Of a stretch of DNA of 64,000 nt, positions 44,648-53,789 are shown in pieces (position 1 is the first letter of the stretch; every line of letters begins with the position of its first letter). The notes under the pieces were generated by a model that worked only from the letters and a program-made list of their open reading frames with translations, was not told where the DNA came from and did no database searches. The position numbers and the translations under genes were made by a program. Source of the DNA: Micromonospora sp. DSM 45708 (GTDB taxonomy: Bacteria > Actinomycetota > Actinomycetes > Mycobacteriales > Micromonosporaceae); assembly GCF_039566955.1 (NCBI RefSeq), contig NZ_CP154796.1, positions 1,426,001 to 1,490,000 of the forward strand. The letters run 5' to 3'.

Positions 44648-44740
44648 TCAGGGCCGGATCTCGGCGATCGGCAGTTTGATGTCGAACGGCTCGGTCAGAT
44701 CGACCACCTCGCTGCCGTCGGTCACCAGCTCGTACTGGCG
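44648..44740 (-). pseudogene. C-terminal remnant of a Uma2-family (DUF820) protein
   Basis: Thirty codons ending in TGA read RQYELVTDGSEVV then DLTEPFDIKLPIAEIRP. This is like the C-terminus of Uma2-type restriction-endonuclease-fold proteins, which are abundant in actinobacteria. No start codon or nuclease core precedes it; instead the methyltransferase stop lies 3 nt upstream. It is probably what remains after a deletion. The rest of the gap 44607-44743 holds nothing I can recognise. Confidence 0.45.
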
Positions 44741-44743
44741 CGC

Positions 44744-45547
44744 TCAGCGGGCCGGCTTCTCCGCGACGAAGATGGCGGTGCCGGGGAAGAGCCGGCCGCG
44801 CAGCGGGCTCCACTGGCCCCAGATCCCCTCGTGCCCCGCCGGCCACTCCGGCTCCACCAGGTCGAGCAGGCGGAAGCCGGCGCCGACCAGTTCCCGGATG
44901 CGGTCGCCGAGCGTGCGGTGCTGCTCCACGTACGTGGCGACGCCGCGCGCGTCCTGTTCGACGTAGGGGGACCGGTCGAAGTACGAGTGCACGGCGGTCA
45001 GCCCGCCCTGGCCCGGGTCGTCGAGGAAGATCCAGCGCATCGGGTGGGTGACCGCGAAGACCCACCGGCCGCCGGGGCGCAGCACCCGGGCCACCTCGCG
45101 CATCGCCGCCGCCGAGTCGTCCACGAACGGGATCGCGCCGAACGCGGTGCAGACCGTGTCGAAGGCGGCGTCGCCGAAGGGCAGCGCCAGCGCGTCGGCC
45201 TGGACCAGCGGCACGCGTACCCCGCTGCGGTCGGCGGCGTCGGCGGCGTGCCGCAACATGCCGGCGGAGAGGTCCAGCGCGACCGGCCGGGCGCCCTGGG
45301 CGGCGAGCCAGCGGGCGGCGGCGGCAGCGCCGGCGCCCAGTTCGAGGACCCGGCGGCCGGTGACGTCGCCGAGCAGCCGCGCGTCGGCCTCGCGCAGCCC
45401 CTCCGGGCACCAGACGAAGTCGACGTCGCCGAGGAACCTGCCGTGCTCGGCCTGGTAGGCGTCGGCGTCGGTGTCCCACCAGCCGCGGTTGGCGCGGCGG
45501 ATCTCGGCGGCCCCGACCCGCCGGCGGGTCACCCTGTCGTCGTCCAC
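44744..45547 (-). CDS. Class I SAM-dependent methyltransferase
   Basis: 267-aa methyltransferase with a Rossmann-like fold. Motif I RVLELGAGAAAAARWLA, post-I VALDLSAGMLRHA, motif II region LALPFGDAAFDTVCTAFGAIPFV, motif III VLRPGGRWVFAVTHPMRW. The N-terminal part (NRGWWDTDADAYQAEHGRFLG and FVWCPEGLREAD) marks a clade widespread in actinobacteria. The start is set at GTG 45547 because a TAGCGT box lies exactly 7 nt upstream; the frame is open to 45556. The substrate is unknown; some relatives are annotated as small-molecule methylases. Confidence 0.9.
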   Translation of the reverse strand: MDDDRVTRRRVGAAEIRRANRGWWDTDADAYQAEHGRFLGDVDFVWCPEGLREADARLLGDVTGRRVLELGAGAAAAARWLAAQGARPVALDLSAGMLRHAADAADRSGVRVPLVQADALALPFGDAAFDTVCTAFGAIPFVDDSAAAMREVARVLRPGGRWVFAVTHPMRWIFLDDPGQGGLTAVHSYFDRSPYVEQDARGVATYVEQHRTLGDRIRELVGAGFRLLDLVEPEWPAGHEGIWGQWSPLRGRLFPGTAIFVAEKPAR

Positions 45548-45698
45548 GGCGTCCACGCTAGGGCCGGCGGGGCGCCGCGTCGCGGGCGGGTCGGTGTGTC
45601 GCGGGTGGGGCGGGTGTGACGGACGAGACAGGAGTGGCCCCTTACCGCGCGAAATCTCCGCTTTCGCAGCCGATGAGGTCGCACGGACCCGGGAGGGC

Positions 45699-45729
45699 TT
45701 GCACGCTGTGGTAATGCAGCGGGTAGGCT
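45699..45729 (+). promoter_or_regulatory. rpsA: Probable rpsA promoter
   Basis: TTGCAC (45699-45704) and TAGGCT (45724-45729) are separated by 19 bp, the best promoter match in the 362-bp gap 45548-45909. Transcription from here would give a leader of about 175 nt before the rpsA ATG, long enough for control by S1 itself. I see no other gene in the gap. Confidence 0.55.
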
Positions 45730-45909
45730 AGACGATGCGCTCGCGGATCGTGTGCCTCGGCAGGGAGCAGGTGTGCGGTCACCGGAGCCACTAATGATCT
45801 TCTCGCGTCGATCGTTCGGTGTGCCCGGCGGCGGATCCGTTGGCGCGGAAGAGTCACCGCGACACCCATGCCCGCTGTGACAACCCATCCGACCGGAGCA
45901 ACCGCCCAC

Positions 45910-47397
45910 ATGACGAGCAGCATCGAGGCCACCTCGAGCGCCAACAAGGTCACGCACGACGATCTCGGCTCTGAGGAAGCATTCCTCGCCGCTATCGACG
46001 AGACCATCAAGTACTTCAACGACGGCGACATTGTCGAAGGCACCGTCGTCAAGGTCGATCGGGACGAGGTCCTGCTCGACATCGGCTACAAGACCGAGGG
46101 CGTGATCCCCTCTCGGGAGTTGTCGATCAAGCACGACGTGGACCCGGCCGAGGTTGTTTCGGTCGGCGACCACATCGAGGCCCTCGTCCTCCAGAAGGAG
46201 GACAAGGAGGGTCGGCTGATCCTCTCCAAGAAGCGGGCGCAGTACGAGCGGGCCTGGGGCACGATCGAGAAGATCAAGGACGAGGACGGTGTCGTCCGCG
46301 GCTCGGTCATCGAGGTCGTCAAGGGTGGTCTCATCCTCGACATCGGCCTGCGTGGCTTCCTGCCCGCGTCGCTGGTCGAGATGCGGCGGGTGCGTGACCT
46401 CCAGCCGTACGTCGGCCGCGAGCTCGAAGCCAAGATCATCGAGCTGGACAAGAACCGCAACAACGTGGTCCTGTCCCGCCGGGCCTGGCTGGAGCAGACG
46501 CAGTCCGAGGTGCGCACCGAGTTCCTCAACAAGCTCCAGAAGGGGCAGGTCCGCAAGGGCGTCGTCTCCTCGATCGTCAACTTCGGCGCGTTCGTCGACC
46601 TGGGCGGCGTGGACGGCCTCGTGCACGTCTCCGAGCTGTCCTGGAAGCACATCGACCACCCGTCCGAGGTCGTCGAGGTTGGCCAGGAGGTCGAGGTCGA
46701 GGTCCTGGACGTCGACCTGGACCGCGAGCGGGTCTCGCTGTCGCTGAAGGCGACCCAGGAGGACCCGTGGCGTCAGTTCGCCCGCACCCACGCGATCCAG
46801 CAGATCGTGCCGGGTAAGGTCACCAAGCTGGTGCCGTTCGGCGCGTTCGTCCGGGTGGACGACGGCATCGAGGGCCTGGTCCACATCTCCGAGCTGGCCG
46901 AGCGCCACGTGGAGATCCCGGAGCAGGTCGTGCAGGTCGGCTCCGAGGTCATGGTCAAGGTCATCGACATCGACCTGGAGCGCCGCCGGATCTCGCTGTC
47001 GCTCAAGCAGGCCAACGAGGGCTTCGTCGAGGGCGAGGAGCACTTCGACCCGACCCTCTACGGCATGGCCGCGACGTACGACAACGAGGGCAACTACATC
47101 TACCCGGAGGGCTTCGACCCGGAGACGGGCGAGTGGCTCGAGGGCTACGACAAGCAGCGCGAGACCTGGGAGAACCAGTACGCCGAGGCGCGTCAGCGTT
47201 GGGAGGCCCACACCAAGCAGGTGCAGACCTCCCGCGCCGCCGACGCCGAGGCCGCGGCCAACCCGGCCCCGCCCGCCAGCGCCACCACCACCTCGACCTC
47301 GTCGGCCCCGAGCCGTCAGGCCGAGGAGCCGGCCGGCACGCTGGCCACCGACGAGGCGCTCGCCGCGCTGCGGGAGAAGCTCGCCGGCGGCAAGTGA
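45910..47397 (+). CDS. rpsA: 30S ribosomal protein S1
   Basis: 495-aa ribosomal protein that helps recruit mRNA to the 30S subunit. ATG 45910 (MTSSIEATSSANKVTHDDLGSEE) is chosen as in relatives; an ATG at 45868 is 14 codons upstream. Four S1 (OB-fold) domains: from about 35 (DGDIVEGTVVKVDRDEVLLDIGYKTEGVIP), 120 (GVVRGSVIEVVKGGLILDIGLRGFLPASLVE), 207 (GQVRKGVVSSIVNFGAFVDLGGVDGLVHVSEL) and 292 (QQIVPGKVTKLVPFGAFVRVDDGIEGLVHISEL), each read in pieces. The acidic and Ala/Thr/Ser-rich C-terminal tail of about 120 residues is typical of actinobacteria. A hairpin terminator follows. Confidence 0.97.
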   Translation: MTSSIEATSSANKVTHDDLGSEEAFLAAIDETIKYFNDGDIVEGTVVKVDRDEVLLDIGYKTEGVIPSRELSIKHDVDPAEVVSVGDHIEALVLQKEDKEGRLILSKKRAQYERAWGTIEKIKDEDGVVRGSVIEVVKGGLILDIGLRGFLPASLVEMRRVRDLQPYVGRELEAKIIELDKNRNNVVLSRRAWLEQTQSEVRTEFLNKLQKGQVRKGVVSSIVNFGAFVDLGGVDGLVHVSELSWKHIDHPSEVVEVGQEVEVEVLDVDLDRERVSLSLKATQEDPWRQFARTHAIQQIVPGKVTKLVPFGAFVRVDDGIEGLVHISELAERHVEIPEQVVQVGSEVMVKVIDIDLERRRISLSLKQANEGFVEGEEHFDPTLYGMAATYDNEGNYIYPEGFDPETGEWLEGYDKQRETWENQYAEARQRWEAHTKQVQTSRAADAEAAANPAPPASATTTSTSSAPSRQAEEPAGTLATDEALAALREKLAGGK

Positions 47398-47452
47398 CCG
47401 GTCGCTGACGCCGGTTCGTCCACCCGGACGCACCAGCGGCTGCCTCTGACGA

Positions 47453-47503
47453 CGGGCCCCGTCCCCGCGTTCCGCACCAGCGGAGCGCCGGGGGCGGGGC
47501 CCG
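47453..47503 (+). terminator. Hairpin after rpsA
   Basis: CGGGCCCCGTCCCC (47453-47466) pairs with GGGGCGGGGCCCG (47491-47503) with one bulged base; inside, TCCGC/GCGGA makes a second short stem. It lies about 55 nt after the rpsA stop. Confidence 0.65.
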
Positions 47504-47613
47504 CGTCGTGGACACTGCCGTGCGGCGGCGCGTCGGCTCGCCGGGCCGTCGCCGCCGGCCGCGGGACCGTCGGCCTGTTTGGCATGCGTCCGGTGATCCG
47601 GTTGACTGTCCGG

Positions 47614-48792
47614 ATGCTGAAGGTGGGGCTGACGGGCGGGATCGGATCCGGCAAGAGCGCGGTGGCGGCCCGCCTCGCCGCGCTCGGCGCGGTGGTCGTC
47701 GACTCGGACCGGCTCGCCCGCGAGGTGGTCGCGCCGGGCACCGAAGGGCTGGCCGAGGTGGTCGCCGCGTTCTCCGACCGGGTCCTCGGCCCGGACGGCG
47801 CGCTGGACCGGGCCGCCCTGGGCGCGCTGGTCTTCGGCGACGAGACCGCCCGCCGCCGGCTGGAGGCGATCACCCACCCCCGGGTCCGGGCGCGTGCCGC
47901 CGCGCTGGTCGCCGCCGCGCCCGCCGACGCGGTGGTGGTCAACGACGTGCCACTGCTGGTCGAGGTCGGGCTCGCGCCCACGTACCACCTGGTGGTGGTG
48001 GTGCAGACGGCGGTGCCGACCCGGCTGGCGCGGTTGTCCCGGGACCGGGGCATGGCTCCGGCCGAGGCCGAGCGGCGCATCGCCGCGCAGGCCGACGACG
48101 CCCGTCGGGCGGCGGTGGCGGACGTGCTGCTCACCAACGACGGCGCGTTGACCGACCTGCACGACGCGGTGGACGACCTCTGGCGGGACCGGTTGCTGCC
48201 CTACGAGCGCAACGTCCGCGAGCGGCGCGCCGTCCAGGCCGAGCCGTCGACGCTGACCGAGCCGGACCCGACCTGGCCCGCGCAGTACGCCCGACTGGCC
48301 GCGCGGATCCACCACGCGGCCGGTGCCGACGTCCGGGTCGACCACGTCGGCTCCACCGCGGTGCCGGGGCTGACCGCGCCGGACGTCATCGACATCCAGC
48401 TGACCGTCTCCTCGCTGGCCGAGGCGGATGGTCCGCTCGCCGACCGGCTGGCCGAGGCGGGCTTCCCCCGGCTGCCCGGCGAGTGGCGGGACGCGCCGCG
48501 CCGCCCCGATCGGGTGCACGGGGCGAAGCGGCTGCACGGCGGCGCGGACCCGGGCCGCCCGGTGCTGCTGCACCTGCGGGTGGCCGGCTCGGCCGGCTGG
48601 CGGTACGCGCTGCTGATGCGCGACCACCTCCGCGCGGACCCGGCGCGACGGGCCGCGTACCTCCAGGTCAAGCGGGACCTGGTGGCCGCCGCGCCGGACA
48701 GCGCGGAGCACGGCACGCTCACCGACCCCTGGTTCGACGAGGAGCCCCTGCGCGCCGAGGAATGGGCGGCGCAGACCGGCTGGCGCCCCTGA
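47614..48792 (+). CDS. coaE: Dephospho-CoA kinase fused to a GrpB/UPF0157 domain
   Basis: 392-aa fusion. Residues 1 to about 200 are CoaE, the last step of coenzyme A synthesis (ATP-dependent 3'-phosphorylation of dephospho-CoA): Walker A GGIGSGKS at 8-15, VVVDSDRLAREVV, ITHPRVRARAAAL, VVNDVPLLVEVGLAP and the lid RLARLSRDRGM. Residues about 215-385 are a GrpB domain, a nucleotidyltransferase-like fold: VRVDHVGSTAVPGLTAPDVIDIQL, VLLHLRVAGSAGWRYALLMRDHLRA (pieces), AYLQVKRDLV. The same fusion is known in M. tuberculosis Rv1631. ATG 47614 gives the usual MLKVGLTGG start; ATG 47584 is also in frame. Confidence 0.95.
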   Translation: MLKVGLTGGIGSGKSAVAARLAALGAVVVDSDRLAREVVAPGTEGLAEVVAAFSDRVLGPDGALDRAALGALVFGDETARRRLEAITHPRVRARAAALVAAAPADAVVVNDVPLLVEVGLAPTYHLVVVVQTAVPTRLARLSRDRGMAPAEAERRIAAQADDARRAAVADVLLTNDGALTDLHDAVDDLWRDRLLPYERNVRERRAVQAEPSTLTEPDPTWPAQYARLAARIHHAAGADVRVDHVGSTAVPGLTAPDVIDIQLTVSSLAEADGPLADRLAEAGFPRLPGEWRDAPRRPDRVHGAKRLHGGADPGRPVLLHLRVAGSAGWRYALLMRDHLRADPARRAAYLQVKRDLVAAAPDSAEHGTLTDPWFDEEPLRAEEWAAQTGWRP

Positions 48793-48826
48793 CCGCCTGC
48801 CCGCTCCGCCGACCCACCCTGCGACG

Positions 48827-48888
48827 CGCGGAGGCACGGAAAGTGTGCTCATCCCGCGCCGGATGACCACACTTTCCGTGCCTCCGCG
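48827..48888. repeat. Intergenic palindrome after coaE, CACGGAAAG family
   Basis: Perfect 21-nt arms, CGCGGAGGCACGGAAAGTGTG (48827-48847) and its complement (48868-48888), continue inward as TCATCC/GGATGA across one C-C mismatch, leaving a 6-nt loop. Core sequence CACGGAAAG.GTG..CATCC is shared with the palindrome at 63104-63155. It overlaps the last codons of the gene coming from the other side, whose stop codon lies in the loop side of the hairpin. Confidence 0.75.
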
Positions 48889-50495
48889 GGTTTCGGCGGC
48901 GCGGGGGTGAGGTCGAGGTGGATCCAGACGCCCCGCCCGGTGCGCAGCTCCAGGCGGTGCGGCAGCCCGCCCCGGTCGAGCCACCAGCGCAGGCCGCCCG
49001 GCACCTCGACGACGTCCACCGCGCGGTCGGCGGCCCGGTCCGCCCTGATCCGCAGCGCCGGTCGGTCCGGTGGCCGGGTGCCGGCCCGCAGCGCGGCCTC
49101 GATGAGCCGGTCCAGGTCGTCGGCGGGCGGCCGGGCGGCGGCCGTGAGCAGCCCGCCGGGCGTCGGCAGCAGAAGCGCGCCGGCCCCGTCCGGGGCGGCC
49201 TCCGTGCGGGTCACCCCGCCCGGTCCGGCACGCCGCAGCGTACGTTGGCCGGTGTCGTCCTCGGTCACCGCGAGGTACGCCGACGGCGTCGACCAGCTCA
49301 GCGTGCCCGCACCGTGCAGCGTGGTGGACGGGTCGAGGGGAGCGGCCACGGTCACCGCCGCGCCACCGGCGTGCCGCAGCCGGCCGGGCAGCCCGGCCAA
49401 CCGGTCGGTCTCCTCGTCGGTCAGCGCCCGGGGCTGCCCGGCCCGGCCGCCGAGTGCGTCCACCGGCTGCGGGGCGGGTCGGTCGGCACGCTCCAGGTCG
49501 ACGGTGACGGGCGTGCCGTCGGGCAGCCGGCCGGTCAGCCGGTGCAGCCGGGCGTCCCGATCCAGCCAGAGCGTCGGCCGCCGGTCGCCCGACGGGGCGG
49601 CCAGCGGCGCCCGGAGCACGTCCACCGCAATGCCGGCGAGGCTGTCCCCGCGCAGCCAACGGCCGTCGCGCCCGATCGGGTCGAGCCGGTCCGAGCCCAG
49701 CCCGAGCAGCAGGTCGCGGACGGCGGCCAACCCTCGGCCGGCCGGCGGTTCGCGCAGCCGCCACCGGTCGGGCGGTGGCACCAGCGGTGGTCGCGTGGGC
49801 GGGGGCAGCGCGACCGGGTCCGGCCGGACCAGCAGCGTCGCCGCGGTGGCCTGGACGAGCCCCCGGTCGGCGCCCGCGCCGGGACCGCCGACGTGCGCGT
49901 AGAGCAGCGGCCGGGCCCAGTCGACCCAGCCGAGCAGTTCGATCCGGTCCCGGCCGGCTCCGGCCGTGACCCGGACACCGGCGCGCAGGTCACGCACGTT
50001 GGTCACCCGCAGCGCGGCCACCCGCTCGGCCTCGGCGGCGGTGAGCGGCCGTTCCGCCGGCCCCGACCACGGCGGTGACCCGCCGGGCAGCCCGGCGACC
50101 AGGACGGCCGCCGAGGCGGCGGCGGCCAGCACGAGCGCGGCCAGCGCGGCGCGTCGGCGGGTCGGCCGTTCCGGCGGGTCGTCCACCCCGTCCAGCGCGG
50201 GGTCGCCGTCCGGTCGCACGGTGACGGCCGGTTTCGGGCCGGTCCGCCGGCGGCGACCGGCCGTGGCGCCGGGCCGGGCCGGGACACTGGTGCGGGCCCG
50301 GCGATGACCTCGGCCGGGCTCGCGCGGCACGTGCTGGTCGGCGTCGCCACGCGCGGCGACCCGGAGTGGACGCCTCGGCGAGTGTGGCCGGCCCGGCTCC
50401 TGCGGCGGGGTGGACGCGCCCTCCTGCGGCGGGGTGGACGCACCGGTGCCGGGCGCACGATCTCGGCGCGTCCGGCGGTCGGGAGAGGGCTCCAC
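48849..50495 (-). CDS. Unknown membrane-anchored protein with Pro-rich cytoplasmic N-terminus
   Basis: 548-aa protein that I do not recognise. Residues 1 to about 110 are Arg/Pro-rich and disordered, including two copies of GASTPPQE from a 24-bp tandem repeat. One membrane helix follows (ALAALVLAAAASAAVLVAGL, about 116-137). The exterior part of about 400 residues contains repeated hydrophobic strands (VRVTAGAGRDRIELLGWVDW, LLVRPDPVALPPPTRPP, TLWLDRDARLHRLTGRLPDGTPV, LRWWLDRGGLPHRLELRTG). The last dozen codons (PAEARKVWSSGAG) are encoded by the intergenic palindrome, so the original C-terminus was probably changed by insertion of that repeat. The GTG start at 50495 lacks a clear Shine-Dalgarno and is uncertain. 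Confidence 0.65.
   Translation of the reverse strand: MEPSPDRRTRRDRAPGTGASTPPQEGASTPPQEPGRPHSPRRPLRVAARGDADQHVPREPGRGHRRARTSVPARPGATAGRRRRTGPKPAVTVRPDGDPALDGVDDPPERPTRRRAALAALVLAAAASAAVLVAGLPGGSPPWSGPAERPLTAAEAERVAALRVTNVRDLRAGVRVTAGAGRDRIELLGWVDWARPLLYAHVGGPGAGADRGLVQATAATLLVRPDPVALPPPTRPPLVPPPDRWRLREPPAGRGLAAVRDLLLGLGSDRLDPIGRDGRWLRGDSLAGIAVDVLRAPLAAPSGDRRPTLWLDRDARLHRLTGRLPDGTPVTVDLERADRPAPQPVDALGGRAGQPRALTDEETDRLAGLPGRLRHAGGAAVTVAAPLDPSTTLHGAGTLSWSTPSAYLAVTEDDTGQRTLRRAGPGGVTRTEAAPDGAGALLLPTPGGLLTAAARPPADDLDRLIEAALRAGTRPPDRPALRIRADRAADRAVDVVEVPGGLRWWLDRGGLPHRLELRTGRGVWIHLDLTPAPPKPAEARKVWSSGAG
50397..50444 (-). repeat. 24-bp tandem duplication in the Pro-rich N-terminus
   Basis: Units at 50397-50420 and 50421-50444 differ at a single position near the end. 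On the minus strand they encode GASTPPQE twice in a disordered region, so copy number changes would be tolerated. Confidence 0.75.
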
Positions 50496-50798
50496 GAGTG
50501 GACAACGCGGCTGCGGGTCACGGGTGACGACGCAGGGGCGCTCGCGGCGGCCGGTGAGCGCCTCTCGGCGCGACCACCATGGGCGCGCACGCCGGTCGTC
50601 CCGGGTGCTGCGGCCTTCGGCGCCGGGGGCGGCCGGGCCCCCGCGAGGGGGCGGCCACCGGCCCGGTCGGCCGCCGCGAGCGGCCTACGGTACGAGGGTA
50701 GTCCGGTGAGATGAGCCACACAATGGGAATATCGAAGCCGGTCAGGCGGGGCCCTGGTCCTCGGGGAAGTGTCGGACCGCGGGCGTACCGTTGGTGGC
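50496..50798. other. 303-bp gap before uvrB
   Basis: No gene is convincing here; long frames on the plus strand are shadows of the divergent membrane-protein gene. Near the right end TACCGT (50786-50791) lies 7 nt before the uvrB ATG and is the likely -10 box of a leaderless uvrB mRNA. A lower-GC patch at about 50712-50735 could be a second promoter element. I could not find an actinobacterial SOS box of the CGAAC-N4-GTTCG kind. Confidence 0.5.
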
Positions 50799-52910
50799 AT
50801 GGCGCTCGACATTCCCCGGCTCGACGGCCGCTTCCAGGTCGTCAGTGACTTCCAGCCGGCCGGCGACCAGCCGGCAGCCATCGACGACCTTGAGCGTCGG
50901 GTCCGGCGCGGCGACCGCAACACGGTGCTGCTGGGCGCGACCGGCACCGGCAAGAGCGCCACCACGGCGTGGCTGGTCGAGCGGCTCCAGCGGCCCACCC
51001 TGGTGCTCGCGCCCAACAAGACGCTCGCCGCCCAGCTCGCCAAGGAGTTCGGCGAGCTGCTGCCGCACAACGCGGTGGAATACTTCGTCTCCTACTACGA
51101 CTACTACCAGCCCGAGGCCTACATCCCGCAGACCGACACCTACATCGAGAAGGACTCCTCGATCAACGAGGAGGTGGAGCGGCTGCGGCACTCGGCGACC
51201 ATGTCGTTGCTCACCCGGCGCGACGTCATCGTGGTGGCGACCGTGTCGGCGATCTACGGCCTGGGCACGCCGGAGGAATACCTCGACCGCGCGGTGCGGG
51301 CCAGGGTGGGGCAGGAACTCGACCGCGACCAGCTGCTGCGTCGGCTGGTCGACATCCAGTACACCCGCAACGACATGGCCTTCCAGCGCGGCACGTTCCG
51401 GGTCCGCGGCGACACGCTGGAGATCATCCCGGCCTACGAGGAGTTGGCGGTCCGGATCGAGCTGTTCGGTGACGAGATCGAGAAGCTCTACTACCTCAAC
51501 CCGTTGACCGGGGACGTGGTCCGTGAGGTGGACAGCCTGGTGATCTTCCCGGCGACGCACTACGCCGCCGGCCCGGAGCGGATGGAACGGGCGATCCGCG
51601 ACATCGAGGCCGAGCTGGCCGAGCGGCTGGCCGAGCTGGAGCGGCAGGGCAAGCTGCTGGAGGCGCAGCGGCTGCGCATGCGCACCACCTACGACATCGA
51701 GATGATGCGGCAGGTCGGCTTCTGCTCCGGCATCGAGAACTACTCCATGCACATGGACGGCCGGCTGCCCGGCAGCCCGCCGCACTGCCTGCTCGACTAC
51801 TTCCCCGACGACTTCCTCACCGTGGTCGACGAGTCGCACGTGACCATCCCGCAGATCGGCGGCATGTACGAGGGCGACGCCTCCCGCAAGCGGATGCTCA
51901 TCGACCACGGCTTCCGGCTGCCCAGCGCCGCCGACAACCGTCCGCTGCGTTTCGACGAGTACCTGGAGCGGGTGGGGCAGATGGTCTTCCTCTCCGCCAC
52001 CCCGGGCCCGTGGGAGCTGGAGCAGGCCCAGGGCGAGTTCGTCGAGCAGGTGATCCGGCCGACCGGCCTGGTCGATCCCGAGGTGGTGGTGAAGCCGACC
52101 AAGGGGCAGATCGACGACCTCATGCACGAGATCAAGCTGCGCACCGAGCGCGACGAGCGGGTGCTGGTCACCACGCTGACCAAGAAGATGGCCGAGGACC
52201 TCTCCGACTACCTGCTGGAGAACGGCATCCGGGTGCGCTACCTGCACTCCGAGGTCGACACGCTGCGCCGGGTCGAGCTGCTGAGCGAGCTGCGCAAGGG
52301 CGACTACGACGTGCTGGTCGGCATCAACCTGCTCCGGGAGGGCCTCGACCTGCCCGAGGTCTCGCTGGTGGCGATCCTCGACGCCGACAAGGAGGGCTTC
52401 CTGCGCAGCGGCCGGTCGCTGATCCAGACCATCGGCCGCGCGGCCCGGAACGTCTCCGGCCAGGTCCACATGTACGCCGACAAGATCACCCCGTCGATGG
52501 CGGCGGCGATCGACGAGACGGATCGGCGTCGGGCCAAGCAGATCGCGCACAACGAGGCCCACGGGATCAGCCCCGAGCCGCTGCGCAAGAAGATCTACGA
52601 CATCCTCGACGACATCTACCGCGAGGCGGAGGACACCGAAGCCACCACGGTCGGCGGCGCCGCCCGGCAACTGTCCCGGGGCAAGGCGCCGGTCAAGGAG
52701 ACCCGCAGCCGGGGTGGCCGCGGCGGCACGGCGACCCCGTCCCGGGAGGGGATGGCCCGGGCCGACCTGGCCAACCTCATCCAGGAGCTCAACGACCAGA
52801 TGCTGGCCGCCGCGCGGGAGCTCCAGTTCGAGCTGGCGGCGCGGATCCGCGACGAGGTCGCCGACCTCAAGAAGGAGTTGCGCGGGATGGACGCCGCCGG
52901 GGTGCGGTGA
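50799..52910 (+). CDS. uvrB: UvrABC excinuclease subunit B
   Basis: 703-aa DNA-repair helicase-like protein that verifies damage loaded by UvrA and recruits UvrC. Walker A GATGTGKS at 46-53; the DNA-clamping beta-hairpin region [21 protein letters not shown] (in pieces); helicase motifs [54 protein letters not shown], and QTIGRAARN. The C-terminal UVR coiled coil [27 protein letters not shown] binds UvrC. ATG 50799 is 7 nt from the TACCGT box, so the transcript is probably leaderless. Confidence 0.97.
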   Translation: MALDIPRLDGRFQVVSDFQPAGDQPAAIDDLERRVRRGDRNTVLLGATGTGKSATTAWLVERLQRPTLVLAPNKTLAAQLAKEFGELLPHNAVEYFVSYYDYYQPEAYIPQTDTYIEKDSSINEEVERLRHSATMSLLTRRDVIVVATVSAIYGLGTPEEYLDRAVRARVGQELDRDQLLRRLVDIQYTRNDMAFQRGTFRVRGDTLEIIPAYEELAVRIELFGDEIEKLYYLNPLTGDVVREVDSLVIFPATHYAAGPERMERAIRDIEAELAERLAELERQGKLLEAQRLRMRTTYDIEMMRQVGFCSGIENYSMHMDGRLPGSPPHCLLDYFPDDFLTVVDESHVTIPQIGGMYEGDASRKRMLIDHGFRLPSAADNRPLRFDEYLERVGQMVFLSATPGPWELEQAQGEFVEQVIRPTGLVDPEVVVKPTKGQIDDLMHEIKLRTERDERVLVTTLTKKMAEDLSDYLLENGIRVRYLHSEVDTLRRVELLSELRKGDYDVLVGINLLREGLDLPEVSLVAILDADKEGFLRSGRSLIQTIGRAARNVSGQVHMYADKITPSMAAAIDETDRRRAKQIAHNEAHGISPEPLRKKIYDILDDIYREAEDTEATTVGGAARQLSRGKAPVKETRSRGGRGGTATPSREGMARADLANLIQELNDQMLAAARELQFELAARIRDEVADLKKELRGMDAAGVR

Positions 52911-52935
52911 CCGGCGCGCCGGCCGGGAGGGCGGG

Positions 52936-53766
52936 ATGCTGACCGAGGCGGTCGTCGGGCGCCCCGACGCGCGGCTGCGTCCCTGGGTGGACCGCTACCT
53001 CGGCTACCGGGAGGACGCGCCGGCTCCGCTGGTACGCCGCGAGGTGGCCGGCGCGTTCGTGGTGCTGATCCTGGGCTGGGGCGCCCCGCTCGACGTCCGC
53101 GATCCGCGGGTTACCGGCCGTGGCACGTCCGGCAACGCGTTCCTGGCCGGCCCGTTCGACGGTTGGTGCGCCACCCGCACCGCCGGGACGGGCGTCGGCG
53201 TGCAGGTGATCCTGACCGCGCCGGCGGCTCGGCGGGTGCTCGGGCTGCCGCTCGGCGAGCTGGCCAACCAGGTGGTCCCGGTGGACCGGGTCGCCGGCTG
53301 GCTGGCCGACCTGCGGGACGCGCTGGCCGGCGCGGGCGGCTGGCCGGAACGCTTCGCCCGGCTCGACGCCGCCCTCACCGCCCGGCTGACGGCCACCGAC
53401 CCGATGGACGGTCGGCTGCGGGCCGCGTGGCGGCGGCTCGACGCCAGCGGGGGAGCGGTCGGCGTCGCCGCGCTGGCCGACGAGGTCGGCTGGTCCCGTC
53501 GCCACCTGGCGGTCCGGTTCCGCCGGGAGTTCGGGCTGCCGCCGAGGACCGTGGCCCGGCTGCTGCGCTTCGAGCGGGCGTACGCCAGTCTCGGGCGCAC
53601 GGTGCTCACCGCGCCGGCCGCCGGTGCGGAGGAGGGCTGGGCGGAGCGGGCGGCCCGCTGGGGCTACTACGACCAGTCACACCTGATCCGGGAGTTCCAG
53701 ACGTTCGCCGGCGCCACGCCGGCGGTGCTGGCCCGACCCGGATCACATCCGTCCTATCCGGGTTGA
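52936..53766 (+). CDS. AraC-family transcriptional regulator
   Basis: 276-aa regulator. The N-terminal half is a beta-sandwich sensor (RPWVDRYLGYREDAPAPLVRREV, VVLILGWGAPLDV, FLAGPFDGWCATRTAGTGVGVQVILTA in pieces) of the DUF6597 kind seen in many actinobacterial AraC proteins. The C-terminal third has two HTH motifs: GVAALADEVGWSRRHLAVRFRREFGLPP and AARWGYYDQSHLIREFQTFAGATPAVL. ATG 52936 has GGGAGGG upstream. The next gene, a VOC protein, starts 23 bp after the stop and is the likely target or partner. Confidence 0.9.
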   Translation: MLTEAVVGRPDARLRPWVDRYLGYREDAPAPLVRREVAGAFVVLILGWGAPLDVRDPRVTGRGTSGNAFLAGPFDGWCATRTAGTGVGVQVILTAPAARRVLGLPLGELANQVVPVDRVAGWLADLRDALAGAGGWPERFARLDAALTARLTATDPMDGRLRAAWRRLDASGGAVGVAALADEVGWSRRHLAVRFRREFGLPPRTVARLLRFERAYASLGRTVLTAPAAGAEEGWAERAARWGYYDQSHLIREFQTFAGATPAVLARPGSHPSYPG

Positions 53767-53789
53767 CCGGTGGGCGGCAGGCTGGTGGC

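Noticed and set aside
45529..49764. A 1411-codon open frame on the minus strand across rpsA and coaE
   Set aside because: It is the mirror of two certain genes; its composition (Asp/Leu/Arg-rich low complexity) and lack of domains mark it as a GC-bias shadow.
50727..50745. SOS (LexA) box upstream of uvrB
   Set aside because: TCGAA at about 50732 has no matching TTCGA half-site at the right distance.
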